NCBI GenBank assembly: GCA_011523505.1
Contig: WTGP01000012.1
Coordinates: 1 to 64,000, forward strand
From: Gammaproteobacteria bacterium
GTDB lineage: Bacteria; Pseudomonadota; Gammaproteobacteria; Steroidobacterales; Foliamicaceae
Direction of reading: 5' to 3'
DNA length: 64,000 bases
A model generated the notes under the pieces. The model worked only from the letters and a program-made list of their open reading frames with translations, did no database searches and was not told the DNA's origin. Positions 25,048-33,208 of the stretch are shown piece by piece; within the stretch, counting starts at the first letter, position 1; each line of letters starts with the position of its first letter. A program made the translations under genes and the position numbers.

Positions 25048-27519
25048 ATGAGATTCAGACTTGCCGTTATTTGCGTCCTTGCTGCGGGCGCGATCATTGC
25101 CCCGCGTCCCGCGGTCACGCAGGAAGCCATGCTTGAGGAAATCATCGTGACCGCCCGCAAGCGCGAGGAGTCCGTGCAGGACATCCCGATCGCGGTCAGC
25201 GCCTTTACAGCAAACGACATCCGCGAACTGGGCATCAGGTCCGTTAACGATATTGCGCTCTACACCCCGGGCTTCTCGTTCCAGTCCGGTTTCGGGCGCA
25301 GTTCCAACCAGGACAGGCCGGCCATGCGCGGACAAACCACGATCATTAACGGAATTGCCAACGTGAAGGCGGTGTCCACGTTTGTGGACGGCATCTATGT
25401 GGGCGGCAAGGTTTCGTCCGTCGATATTGCCAACATCGAGCGCGTCGAAATCATCAAGGGCCCGCAATCCGCGCAATACGGGCGGGGCACCTACGCCGGC
25501 GCCATCAACTACGTAACCCGGCGGCCTTCGGAAGAACTGGAAGGCGAAATCACCGTGGGCGGCGCCGAGCACGAATCCTATGAGGTGCAGGGCTGGATCA
25601 GCGGCCCGCTGATTGAAGATACCGCCTGGTTCCGGCTTGCGGCGGGCTACGACCAGTACGGCGGCGAGCACGTCAACACGCTCACCGGTGACGAGGTCAA
25701 CGAGGAAAAAACCACCAACATATCCGGCAAGCTGTTCTTCACGCCCAACGAGCGGTTCGAGGCCACGTTGGCGCTGTCCTACCAGAAGGTGGACGACAGC
25801 CACCCGGCCCTTGCCCTGCAAGCCCGCGAGCACAACAACTGCTGCTTTCGCGGCGAGTCCACCGGAAGCCCGATCATTACCGGCGTGACCGGCCCCAGGG
25901 CGCGCGAGTACTACATTGGCGAGGCCCTGCGCAATCTGCCGGTGGCCCTCAATACCGCGGAACTTGATTCCGACACCGGCGCGGGCAACCGCCTGGATCG
26001 GATTACCGCTTCGCTGACCATGCACTACGACCTGGCCAACGATTGGCGCGTGTCCAGCCTCACCGGCCTGATCGACGACGAGTCCGAAACGGGCCTTGAC
26101 GGAACCTACGGCGGCTACGATTTCGGGGTGGCCTGGGTTAACGGTTACCCGCCTTTCCTGCGTCCCGGCCTGGGCCGGTTATTTTGCGTAACAATCGGCT
26201 TCTGCGGCCAATTCAATCGCATACTTGGCAACGACCAGTCCGACTTCTCCCAGGAACTCCGGCTTTCGTCTCCCTCCGACCGCGCATTTCGGGCCACCAT
26301 CGGCCTCTACTACTACCGGGGCAAGCAACACGAATACCGAGACGACAAGGTGATGACGGAATCGGCCGCGGCCCTCAGCGACCTGTACGGCTGGGGTCTG
26401 GTGGCCAGGACAGTGTCGCCCAACTCCACCATCGACTACGACGACGTCACCAACACGGCCGTTTTCGCTGCCCTCGAATGGGACTTGAGCGACAAGTGGA
26501 CCGCCACGGCCGAGGCGCGCGCCGCGACCGATGAAATAACGCTTGCCGTTTATGAACCCGGCGGGGCAACGCTACGCGGCCGCTACGAAGCCGAGTTCGA
26601 TTCCGTCAATCCAAGATTCACGCTGAGCTACAAGGCGAATGAGAACGCGAATCTGTATCTGAATATCGCCAAGGGTTCCAAGCCCGGCGACTTCAACACC
26701 CAGGTTCCGACCGGCGCGGACGGCAGCCCCGATGAATCCTTCCGCGCCGTGGACGAAGAAGTCGCCTGGAACTACGAAGCGGGATACAAAACGCTGCTGA
26801 TGGACGGCAGGACGGCGCTCAACGTGGCCGCCTATCTGACTGAAGTGACCGACCAGCAGTTCACGACCGTGATCGAGACGCCCACCGGGGGCAGCGCGTC
26901 GCTGCTCGACAACGTGGGCGAGACCCGCGTTGCCGGCCTGGAGGTTGATCTTCAGACGGCGCTGACCGACCAGTTGGTCGTGAATATCGGCTATGCCTGG
27001 ACCAACGCGGAGATTCAGGAATACGTCAATATCGATCAGGCGGACCTTAACGGCGCCAACGGCTCGCGTCGCGACCTGGCCCGCCTTGGCTCGGTGGCAG
27101 GCCAAAAAGTGCCGCGGATACCCGAGCACATGGCCTCTGTGGTGGCGCGCTACAGCGGCAACGCCATGGCGAGTGGCTTTGCCTGGTTCTTCACCGGAGA
27201 CGTCGTTTACGAAGGCTCGCGCTTTTCGCAAATCCACAACCTGATCGAAACCGGTGCGCTCACCCGGGTTGGCTTGCGAATCGGCGTTCGTCGCGACAAC
27301 CTGGAAATCGCTCTTTGGGGCAAGAACCTGTTCGATGACGACACTCCTCTCGACATCCTGCGCTACATCGACCGGCGCTCCGGCGGTTTGCCCAGCCACG
27401 CGCGCATCCCCGGCTATGTCCCCGGCGAACTGGGCAATCCGTCCAGCACCCCGCGCGGCTTCGCCATCTCGCTGCCCCGCGGCCGCCAGATGGGCGTAAC
27501 CGTCACCTACGGTTTCTGA
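25048..27519 (+). CDS. TonB-dependent outer-membrane receptor
   Basis: 823-residue receptor. A signal peptide (about 1-24) is followed by the TonB box region EEIIVTARKREESVQDIPIAVS, a plug domain (about 45-160, with RGQTTIINGIANVKAVSTFVDGIYVG and YGRGTYAGAINYVTRRP), and a 22-strand barrel to the terminal Phe. It belongs to the large group with the VTARKREE box found in marine and aromatic- or steroid-degrading proteobacteria. Ligand unknown. GGGAGG precedes ATG 25048. It lies between a two-component system and a Rieske plus sterol-methyltransferase pair, so sterol-like or other hydrophobic ligands are possible, though siderophore or glycan uptake cannot be excluded. Confidence 0.93.
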   Translation: MRFRLAVICVLAAGAIIAPRPAVTQEAMLEEIIVTARKREESVQDIPIAVSAFTANDIRELGIRSVNDIALYTPGFSFQSGFGRSSNQDRPAMRGQTTIINGIANVKAVSTFVDGIYVGGKVSSVDIANIERVEIIKGPQSAQYGRGTYAGAINYVTRRPSEELEGEITVGGAEHESYEVQGWISGPLIEDTAWFRLAAGYDQYGGEHVNTLTGDEVNEEKTTNISGKLFFTPNERFEATLALSYQKVDDSHPALALQAREHNNCCFRGESTGSPIITGVTGPRAREYYIGEALRNLPVALNTAELDSDTGAGNRLDRITASLTMHYDLANDWRVSSLTGLIDDESETGLDGTYGGYDFGVAWVNGYPPFLRPGLGRLFCVTIGFCGQFNRILGNDQSDFSQELRLSSPSDRAFRATIGLYYYRGKQHEYRDDKVMTESAAALSDLYGWGLVARTVSPNSTIDYDDVTNTAVFAALEWDLSDKWTATAEARAATDEITLAVYEPGGATLRGRYEAEFDSVNPRFTLSYKANENANLYLNIAKGSKPGDFNTQVPTGADGSPDESFRAVDEEVAWNYEAGYKTLLMDGRTALNVAAYLTEVTDQQFTTVIETPTGGSASLLDNVGETRVAGLEVDLQTALTDQLVVNIGYAWTNAEIQEYVNIDQADLNGANGSRRDLARLGSVAGQKVPRIPEHMASVVARYSGNAMASGFAWFFTGDVVYEGSRFSQIHNLIETGALTRVGLRIGVRRDNLEIALWGKNLFDDDTPLDILRYIDRRSGGLPSHARIPGYVPGELGNPSSTPRGFAISLPRGRQMGVTVTYGF

Positions 27520-27529
27520 CCATACTCCC

Positions 27530-27557
27530 GGGGGAGGGCATCCCGCCGCCCTCCCCC
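27530..27557 (+). terminator. GC-rich hairpin after TonB receptor gene
   Basis: Ten bases after the receptor stop, GGGGGAGGGC (27530-27539) pairs perfectly with GCCCTCCCCC (27548-27557) around an 8-base loop. Outer arms ACTCCCGGG and CCCGGGAGT extend the structure, and a second palindrome GTGGGGGCATGTCCCCCAC follows near 27572-27590. There is no T tract, so it may slow polymerase or protect mRNA rather than act as a classical terminator. The rest of the 205-base gap holds a repeated CATGCCCCTCGC and nothing else recognisable. Confidence 0.5.
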
Positions 27558-27724
27558 CCGGCAACCCGGGAGTGGGGGCATGTCCCCCACGTCATGCCCC
27601 TCGCGGCAGGTTCCCAACGCCATGCCCCTCGCTGCGTCTCGCGCTCCTTCCCGCTCATGTTCCTGTATGCTTGGGCGAACAACCTGAAACATACGGCGAG
27701 CTGGTCAACAAGCGGGGGCTTTGA

Positions 27725-28804
27725 ATGAATCTGGCGAACAAGCGTTATTACCCGCCGGGCAGGTACCCGGAAGGCTGGTATCTAGTGGAGATCGCCAGGA
27801 ATTTGCCCAAGGGCGGACTTCTCCAGAAAGAATGGATGGGCCGGCAGATCGTGGCCTGGCGCGATGCCGAAGGAAGAATTTGCGTGTCCGAGGCCTACTG
27901 CCCGCATCTGGGCGGACACCTGGGGCCGGACGGCGGCGGTTGCGTCAGAAACGGGCGTCTTGTCTGTCCCTTCCACGGCTTCGAATACGACGCCACCGGC
28001 CGGTGCGTGGCCACGCCGAATGCGCCGCCGCCCAGAACGGCGCGGCTCACTGTGTATGAGACGCGCGAACTCAACGGCCTCATTCTCGCCTGGTGGAGCC
28101 CGGTGGGACGCGAACCGCAGTGGGAGCTCCCCGAGTGGCCGGACAAGGAATGGCACCGCCTCCACTACGGGAGCGTACGGCTGCGCGGCCACCCGCAGGA
28201 AACCGCGGAAAACTCCGTGGATATCGCCCATTTCCGCTACGTGCATGGCTACGCGGCGGTGAAGCAGGTCGGAGACGTGCAGGTGGACGGCGCCTACCTG
28301 TGCAACCGGTTTGTTTTCAGGCGCAACGTTAAGCTGCTTGGCCTGCCGGTTCTTACCGATGTTGCCGCGACAACCCATGTGTGGGGCCTCGGCTACTCCT
28401 TCGTCGAGTTTCATGAGCGCGTAAGCGGGCTGAAACTGCGCCAGTGGATCCTTTCCACGCCCATTGACGATACGCACATCAAGCTCGTGGTCGCCCTCCA
28501 GATCAGGCGTTGGGAACCCGGGCAGAAATGGCTGGCGACATTGCTGCTTCGGTGTCTTCCCGCGAACTGGCTGACCCGGTTCTTCGTATCGCGGGTCAAG
28601 CACGACGTGCGCCAGGACGTGGCCATCTGGGAGAACAAGCGCTACCAGCCGCTGCCCATCCTGAGCCGCTCGGACGGCGAGATCATGACGTACCGGAAAT
28701 ACTGCGAGCAGTTCTATCCGGACGCCGAAGAGAGCCGCGCGCGTGTGCGCAGCCTCAAGCCCGCCCCGATTCATGCCGCGCGCGGCGCCAGGCTGGGCGC
28801 CTGA
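27725..28804 (+). CDS. Rieske oxygenase, steroid/sterol-type
   Basis: 359-residue Rieske non-haem iron oxygenase. Cluster ligands are in YCPHLGGHLG (C-x-H) and CPFHGFEYD (C-x2-H); the mononuclear site is ENSVDIAHFRYVHGY. This site and the overall layout resemble the steroid-acting group: KshA (3-ketosteroid 9-alpha-hydroxylase), DAF-36/Neverland (cholesterol 7-desaturase) and perhaps the bacterial sterol C-4 demethylase SdmA; I cannot choose among them. A hydrophobic segment near residues 270-290 (WLATLLLRCLPANWLTRFF) could associate with membrane. The gene lies 45 bases before a sterol methyltransferase homologue on the same strand, which supports a sterol substrate. No reductase is adjacent. 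Confidence 0.84.
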   Translation: MNLANKRYYPPGRYPEGWYLVEIARNLPKGGLLQKEWMGRQIVAWRDAEGRICVSEAYCPHLGGHLGPDGGGCVRNGRLVCPFHGFEYDATGRCVATPNAPPPRTARLTVYETRELNGLILAWWSPVGREPQWELPEWPDKEWHRLHYGSVRLRGHPQETAENSVDIAHFRYVHGYAAVKQVGDVQVDGAYLCNRFVFRRNVKLLGLPVLTDVAATTHVWGLGYSFVEFHERVSGLKLRQWILSTPIDDTHIKLVVALQIRRWEPGQKWLATLLLRCLPANWLTRFFVSRVKHDVRQDVAIWENKRYQPLPILSRSDGEIMTYRKYCEQFYPDAEESRARVRSLKPAPIHAARGARLGA

Positions 28805-28849
28805 TCCCTCCCGGCGGCACAAAACCACTTCCAGGGAGACCCGCGCGCC

Positions 28850-29890
28850 ATGCCGGCGAAACTGCCCACGTCACTGAGGAACGCCTACAGGGGCTGGTCC
28901 GTCGCCAGCCGCGTCGAGTCGTTTGAAGGCTGGCTCGACAGGCGGGAAGGCGGCGACGCCGAAGACCGTGGTTATGACCATGCCGAGACGGTCAATGACT
29001 ACTACTCGCTGTGCAGCGAGTTCATGCAGTTCGGGTGGAACGAATCGCTGCACTTCGCCCCATTGAGGCCGGGCGAAAGCCTTGACGACTCGATCCTCCG
29101 GCATCAGCGGCTCATGATCGGCAAGCTCCGGCTCAAGGAGGGGATGACGGTCATTGACGTGGGGTGCGGAGTGGGCGGTCCGATGCGCCGGGTCGCCCGC
29201 GAGTCCGGCGCCCGCGTCGTCTGCCTCAACAACAACGAACAGCAACTGGAAAAGGCGAAGCGCAGGAACGTTGAAGCCGGTCTTGATCACATGGCGGACT
29301 ACGCCCACTGCAGCTTCATGGACATGAGCAGGTTCGGGCCCGACTCCTTCGACGCGGGCTATGCGATCGAGTCCACCTGCCATGCGCCGGACAAGAAGGG
29401 CGCTTTTGCCGAGATCTTCCGCGTGTTGAAGCCCGGGGCCTTGTTCTGGGGGCAGGAAATGTGCCTGACGAACAAGTTCGATCCGAACAGCGCCCGCCAC
29501 CGGGCCATCGAGCGCGAACTCATGCACGGGATCGCGTTGAACGGGATCGCAACCTTCGCGGAGGTCGATCGGGCGCTGGAGGCGGTGGGGTTCGAAGTGA
29601 TCGAGGGAATGGACAGGGCGACGCAGGAAGATCCGTACACCCCCTGGTATCAGCCTATGGAGGGAGAAACCGGGACGTTCCGGAACCTCCTGCGCAGGAC
29701 GCCTGCGGGCCGGAAGGCCATGATCGGCATGGTGAAGCTCACGGAGGCGGTCGGACTCTTCCCGAAGGGCTCCAACACGGTGGTCCGGCTCATGGACCGG
29801 ACCGCGGAGGCTTACGTTGCCGGCGGCAAGACCGGGATATTCACCCCGCTCTACTGTTTTCTCGCGCGCAAACCAGCGCGGACTGCTTGA
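28850..29890 (+). CDS. Sterol C-24 methyltransferase homologue (ERG6/SMT)
   Basis: 346-residue SAM-dependent methyltransferase matching eukaryotic sterol 24-C-methyltransferases along nearly its whole length. SAM motif I is VIDVGCGVGGPMRR (101-114) with LNNNEQQLEKAK after it. The sterol-binding segments are FGWNESLHFAPLRPGES (61-77; yeast YGWGSSFHF region) and YAIESTCHAPDKKG (171-184; yeast YAIEATCHAP). The C-terminal SMT domain is recognisable in YTPWYQPMEGE, LTEAVGLFPKGSNTV and VAGGKTGIFTPLYCFLARKP. The position of yeast Tyr81 is Met here. It would transfer methyl from SAM to the sterol side chain. Bacterial SMTs are rare. Codon use and GC resemble the neighbours, so any transfer is not recent. 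Confidence 0.86.
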   Translation: MPAKLPTSLRNAYRGWSVASRVESFEGWLDRREGGDAEDRGYDHAETVNDYYSLCSEFMQFGWNESLHFAPLRPGESLDDSILRHQRLMIGKLRLKEGMTVIDVGCGVGGPMRRVARESGARVVCLNNNEQQLEKAKRRNVEAGLDHMADYAHCSFMDMSRFGPDSFDAGYAIESTCHAPDKKGAFAEIFRVLKPGALFWGQEMCLTNKFDPNSARHRAIERELMHGIALNGIATFAEVDRALEAVGFEVIEGMDRATQEDPYTPWYQPMEGETGTFRNLLRRTPAGRKAMIGMVKLTEAVGLFPKGSNTVVRLMDRTAEAYVAGGKTGIFTPLYCFLARKPARTA

Positions 29891-29894
29891 GTCC

Positions 29895-29921
29895 GCCCGT
29901 ATGTGTGCCTCCCTCTCGTTG
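29895..29921. repeat. Truncated arm of the palindromic repeat
   Basis: This 27-base stretch (core TGTGTGCCTCCCTCTCGTTGG) matches one outer arm of the palindromic repeat copy at 37761-37878 far better than the arm of the full copy right beside it. It looks like the remnant of another copy that lost its core and second arm. It begins 5 bases after the sterol methyltransferase stop. Confidence 0.7.
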
Positions 29922-29924
29922 GGT

Positions 29925-30041
29925 GCTTCGATCCCGCCCCTTTTTGTGCCTTCCTCTCGTGGGAGACGCCATCCTGGCTCGGAATCGCTATCCTGCTTTT
30001 ACGCTCCCTCGAGAGGAAGGCACAAAAAGGGGCTACGGTGG
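29925..30041. repeat. Palindromic dispersed repeat, copy 1
   Basis: 117-base element with perfect 20-bp inverted arms (29940-29959 and 30010-30029; outer part CTTTTTGTGCC, inner part TTCCTCTCG) around a 50-base core containing GCTCGGAATCGCTATCCTGC. Conserved flanks are GCTTCGATCCCGCCC on one side and GGGCTACGGTGG on the other. The reverse complement recurs at 37761-37878. It fills the gap between the convergent sterol methyltransferase and RND-adaptor genes and could fold into a long hairpin, so a bidirectional terminator role is likely. It carries no open frame, so it would be a non-autonomous (MITE- or REP-like) element. Confidence 0.85.
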
Positions 30042-30045
30042 GTGC

Positions 30046-31131
30046 TTAGCCTGTGGTGTCGCGCTGGACCCTGACGTGTTGGCCGGGACTGACGAATTCC
30101 TGGCCCACCGTGATCAATGTGACTTCGGCCGGCAATCCGGAAACCCACAGGCCGTCCGGATCTTCCCGGACCACGTCGATCGGGTAGAAGAGAACCCGCT
30201 GATCGTCGTCAACGGCGCGCACGCCCATTTCTCCGTTGGCGTCCAGCACCACGTAGGACATCCCCACCTTGTGCGCCGGCTGGGCATGCAGGGCCACTTC
30301 GACTTCCGCGCTCAACCCCGAGGAAATCGAAAAGTCCGGGTTGGGGACCGTCACTTCGATGGGATAGGTGCGTGACTGGTCCGCCGACTGCTTGCCGATA
30401 AACGTAAGCGAGCCGCGGGCCGTGCCGCCGGTGGCCATCGTGATCCGCACTTCGGCGCCTAGGTCCAGTTGCGGATACTGCTGCTCCGTGACCGCGGCCT
30501 CCACGTAGATCGGATCGAGATCGAGAACGGTGGCGCAGGGGCTGCCCATCTGCAGGTAGTCGCCCACCTCCGCATGCGTCTCTTCCACGAAGCCGGCGAA
30601 CGGCGCAACCACGGCGGTATTCTCAAGTTCCAGTTCGCTGGCCAGGAGCTGGCGGCGCGCTGAACTCAACTGGGCCTTGGCCCGGGCGACCGCGATCTCC
30701 TGCTGCAGGCCCCTTTCGCGCAGGGTCTTCATGCCTTCGTACTCCAGCGTCGCCAGATCGACCGCGTCGCCGGCCTCGCGAACGCGCAGTGCGCGGTCAT
30801 TGACCTCCACCTGGCAAAGCACATCGCCCGCCGACACCTGCGCCCCGATATCGATCGGCCGGTCATCCACGCGGCCGGATGTTTCGGCGCGCACCGTCAC
30901 CGCATGCCGGGTTCGCGTGCGGCCGCGCAGCGTCAGCGTCCTGGATTGTTCCGAAGCTCGGCTGGTTCGTACCCGCACCACGATGTCATCCCGCGCTTGG
31001 GCGCGCGAGGCGACCGACGCCTGCCCGTCGTCGTCGCCGCCGCCCAGAATTCCGGACAGCAGCCATACGGCGCAAACTGCAAGGACCAGCCCGGCCCACA
31101 ATGGTTTGCGCAGGGATTCCCTGATTTTCAT
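30046..31131 (-). CDS. RND efflux periplasmic adaptor (MFP)
   Basis: 361-residue membrane-fusion protein. An N-terminal anchor (about residues 11-29, LWAGLVLAVCAVWLLSGIL) is followed by the lipoyl-type half-motif VRAETSGRVDDRPIDIGAQVSAGDVLCQVE, a short alpha-hairpin (about 115-170), the second half VVAPFAGFVEETHAEVGDYLQMG, and beta-barrel and membrane-proximal domains. It links an inner-membrane RND pump to an outer-membrane channel. It is the last gene of a three-gene operon with the GPP34-P450 fusion (34 bases upstream) and the RND permease; no TolC-like gene is present. The stop lies 4 bases from the palindromic repeat. Confidence 0.92.
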   Translation of the reverse strand: MKIRESLRKPLWAGLVLAVCAVWLLSGILGGGDDDGQASVASRAQARDDIVVRVRTSRASEQSRTLTLRGRTRTRHAVTVRAETSGRVDDRPIDIGAQVSAGDVLCQVEVNDRALRVREAGDAVDLATLEYEGMKTLRERGLQQEIAVARAKAQLSSARRQLLASELELENTAVVAPFAGFVEETHAEVGDYLQMGSPCATVLDLDPIYVEAAVTEQQYPQLDLGAEVRITMATGGTARGSLTFIGKQSADQSRTYPIEVTVPNPDFSISSGLSAEVEVALHAQPAHKVGMSYVVLDANGEMGVRAVDDDQRVLFYPIDVVREDPDGLWVSGLPAEVTLITVGQEFVSPGQHVRVQRDTTG

Positions 31132-31165
31132 TTATTCGGATTCCGTCTAAACCGTGGCCCGCAGG

Positions 31166-33208
31166 TCAGAAGTCGTGACGCCTTTTGTCAATGGTAAATC
31201 GAAACTTGCTGTTCGGTGCGCTGGTGGGAAACGGATTGAATCTCATCTCATAGTCCGACGGAACGACGCTGATGTCGAAATAGTAGGCGATCAGGAGCAG
31301 GTTGATCGTCATTTGCAGTTCCACCCATTTCGACCCCAGGCAATGATGCGTCCCGAGCCCGAACGGCACGTATGCTCCCGCGCGCTTGTGCTCGTCCCGA
31401 GGCGGCGCGTAGCGGTCGATATCGAATTTTGTGGGATCGGGAAAAGTCTCTTCCAGGTGGTGCGCGGCGGTGTGCGCAAACACCACGCGAGTGTCCTTCG
31501 GAATGTTGTAGCCCTGCACCACGCAGTGGTTCATGGTGGTTCGAAGCTGCATCGGAATGACCGGATACAGGCGCTGGGACTCCAGGAACACCCGGTGGGC
31601 GACGTCGATCGCGGACCTCGTGAAATCGTCCTTGCCCGGGTCGCCGTTGGCGAACAGCGTTTCGGCTTCCTTCTGAACCCGGCGGTAGATTTCGGGATGG
31701 CTGGCCATGCCGTACACCGCGAAGCTCAGCCCGCTGCCGAGGTAAATGCTGGCGATGAAGCCCGCGACCAGCATGAAGCTCAGATCGGTCTCCGGGAAAT
31801 ACTGGGGATCGCTGGCGTGCAGGCTCAGAATATGATCGACCAGGTCCTTGGGTTTGCCTTTACGCTGCGCCGGCGTGTGCGCATTCAATACCCGGTTGAG
31901 CATCTCGAAAATGCGCTTCCTCTTCCTGGCCATGCCGGGCGTCTGCATCATGAATTTCGGCAGGGCTTTCTGCACTTGCGTGACCAGCGAGCGGTGTTCG
32001 TAGCTGAGGAGATCGTCGATATGGTCCGACGCGTCCACGCCCACCATGAGCTGCGACACCTGAACGCTCATCAGCTCCTGGCATGCGGCGGCGCCTGGCA
32101 TCGGTTGCCCCGGGACCCATTTCTCCAGTGACGCACGGCAGAATTTATATACTTCGTCCAGCCTCGCCTCCAGCGTCGCGCGGGAATAACCGGCGCGCAA
32201 GGACTTTCTCATTCGGTAATGCTCCGTGCCGTCCATGCCGGGCAAGGTCCGCGACGCACCGTACAGTTGCTCGAAGTCGGCCATGTGGTCCCGCGTGCGG
32301 AAATAGGTGCGGCCGTTGCGGTTGATCCATGCGTTGGTGTCCGGGCCGGCAAGCACGACAACGCCCTTTTCCGAGAAAGGCTTCTTGATCCTGAAAACCG
32401 GACCGTATTCCCTGTACAGGTCCGTCAGGATCCTTGAAAGGTTGCCCCGCCTCAGGTTTCGATTCGGAATCAGCTTCAGCAGGTTGGCGACCGGAATCGG
32501 CCGGGTGCGCCCTACGGGCTGCTGCACCGGGCGTCCCTGACTCTCCCTTACAGCCGCGCCGATGGCCCGTCCCACCAGGTCCATTTTGCAGAGCAGATCG
32601 ATGCGCTCGCGCGATTCCTCATACTCTTCTTCGGTGAGCAACAGCGGCAGGGCGTCGCATGCGGCAATCAGGCTGATCAGGATCACATCCCGGGGATCGG
32701 GAATCTCATCGTCCAGGATGGCGCGAAGGACGCGCGTCTTGACCTGCAGTTTGGTCGATCCGTCGTCCGCGGAGTACGTTCCGGTGCGCGATACCTGGCG
32801 GCTCAGGGACCAGAAGCCACCCGAATCGTGGTCCAGAATGTTCTTCTCGACCAGCCGGTCGAGGATGATGTCCATCGCGTCGTCCGATCGCTGCGCGGTC
32901 TTTTCGATCCAGTACTGGGCGTTGTGCACCGGCGGGGGCGCCGAGGCGATTTCCTCCAGCACCGGATCCAGCAGGGGGTCGCCCGTCTCCTTGGCGTCCA
33001 GGAGCGTAAGCGTCTCCGTATCGGTGTCGATGCGGAATTCGAGCGAAAGGTCCGCGAGCACCGAGCCCGCGATCACGCAGGACAGGTTCCAGGCGCCGAC
33101 GGGCTCGAAATAGCCGCTGTCTTCGTTAAGAAGAACCAGGGCCAACTCTTCTGCCAATCTCACAACTACCCCCGCAGTCGAATCAGTTGTCCATAAGACA
33201 CGGGTCAA
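31166..33208 (-). CDS. GPP34 domain-cytochrome P450 fusion
   Basis: 680-residue two-domain protein. Residues about 12-225 match the GPP34 (Golgi phosphoprotein 3) family: LAEELALVLLNED, the hydrophobic helix VIAGSVLADLSLEFRID, TGDPLLDPVLEEIA, RLVEKNILDHDSGGFW and DPRDVILISLIAACD. Eukaryotic GOLPH3 binds PI4P at membranes through this fold. Residues about 245-680 form a P450: K-helix ESQR (near E543), the FDIDRYAPPRDE segment and haem loop FGLGTHHCLG with ligand C623. The I-helix reads AGFIAS where AGxDTT is usual, so the acid-alcohol oxygen-activation pair is missing. It starts one base after the RND permease stop. I infer a membrane-docked oxidase of a lipid substrate; the fusion is unlike any P450 I know. 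Confidence 0.87.
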   Translation of the reverse strand: MTRVLWTTDSTAGVVVRLAEELALVLLNEDSGYFEPVGAWNLSCVIAGSVLADLSLEFRIDTDTETLTLLDAKETGDPLLDPVLEEIASAPPPVHNAQYWIEKTAQRSDDAMDIILDRLVEKNILDHDSGGFWSLSRQVSRTGTYSADDGSTKLQVKTRVLRAILDDEIPDPRDVILISLIAACDALPLLLTEEEYEESRERIDLLCKMDLVGRAIGAAVRESQGRPVQQPVGRTRPIPVANLLKLIPNRNLRRGNLSRILTDLYREYGPVFRIKKPFSEKGVVVLAGPDTNAWINRNGRTYFRTRDHMADFEQLYGASRTLPGMDGTEHYRMRKSLRAGYSRATLEARLDEVYKFCRASLEKWVPGQPMPGAAACQELMSVQVSQLMVGVDASDHIDDLLSYEHRSLVTQVQKALPKFMMQTPGMARKRKRIFEMLNRVLNAHTPAQRKGKPKDLVDHILSLHASDPQYFPETDLSFMLVAGFIASIYLGSGLSFAVYGMASHPEIYRRVQKEAETLFANGDPGKDDFTRSAIDVAHRVFLESQRLYPVIPMQLRTTMNHCVVQGYNIPKDTRVVFAHTAAHHLEETFPDPTKFDIDRYAPPRDEHKRAGAYVPFGLGTHHCLGSKWVELQMTINLLLIAYYFDISVVPSDYEMRFNPFPTSAPNSKFRFTIDKRRHDF

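Noticed and set aside
31166-33208. Assignment of the P450 as CYP51 sterol 14-demethylase
   Set aside because: The I-helix and substrate-recognition segments do not match CYP51 motifs; only generic P450 signatures are present.
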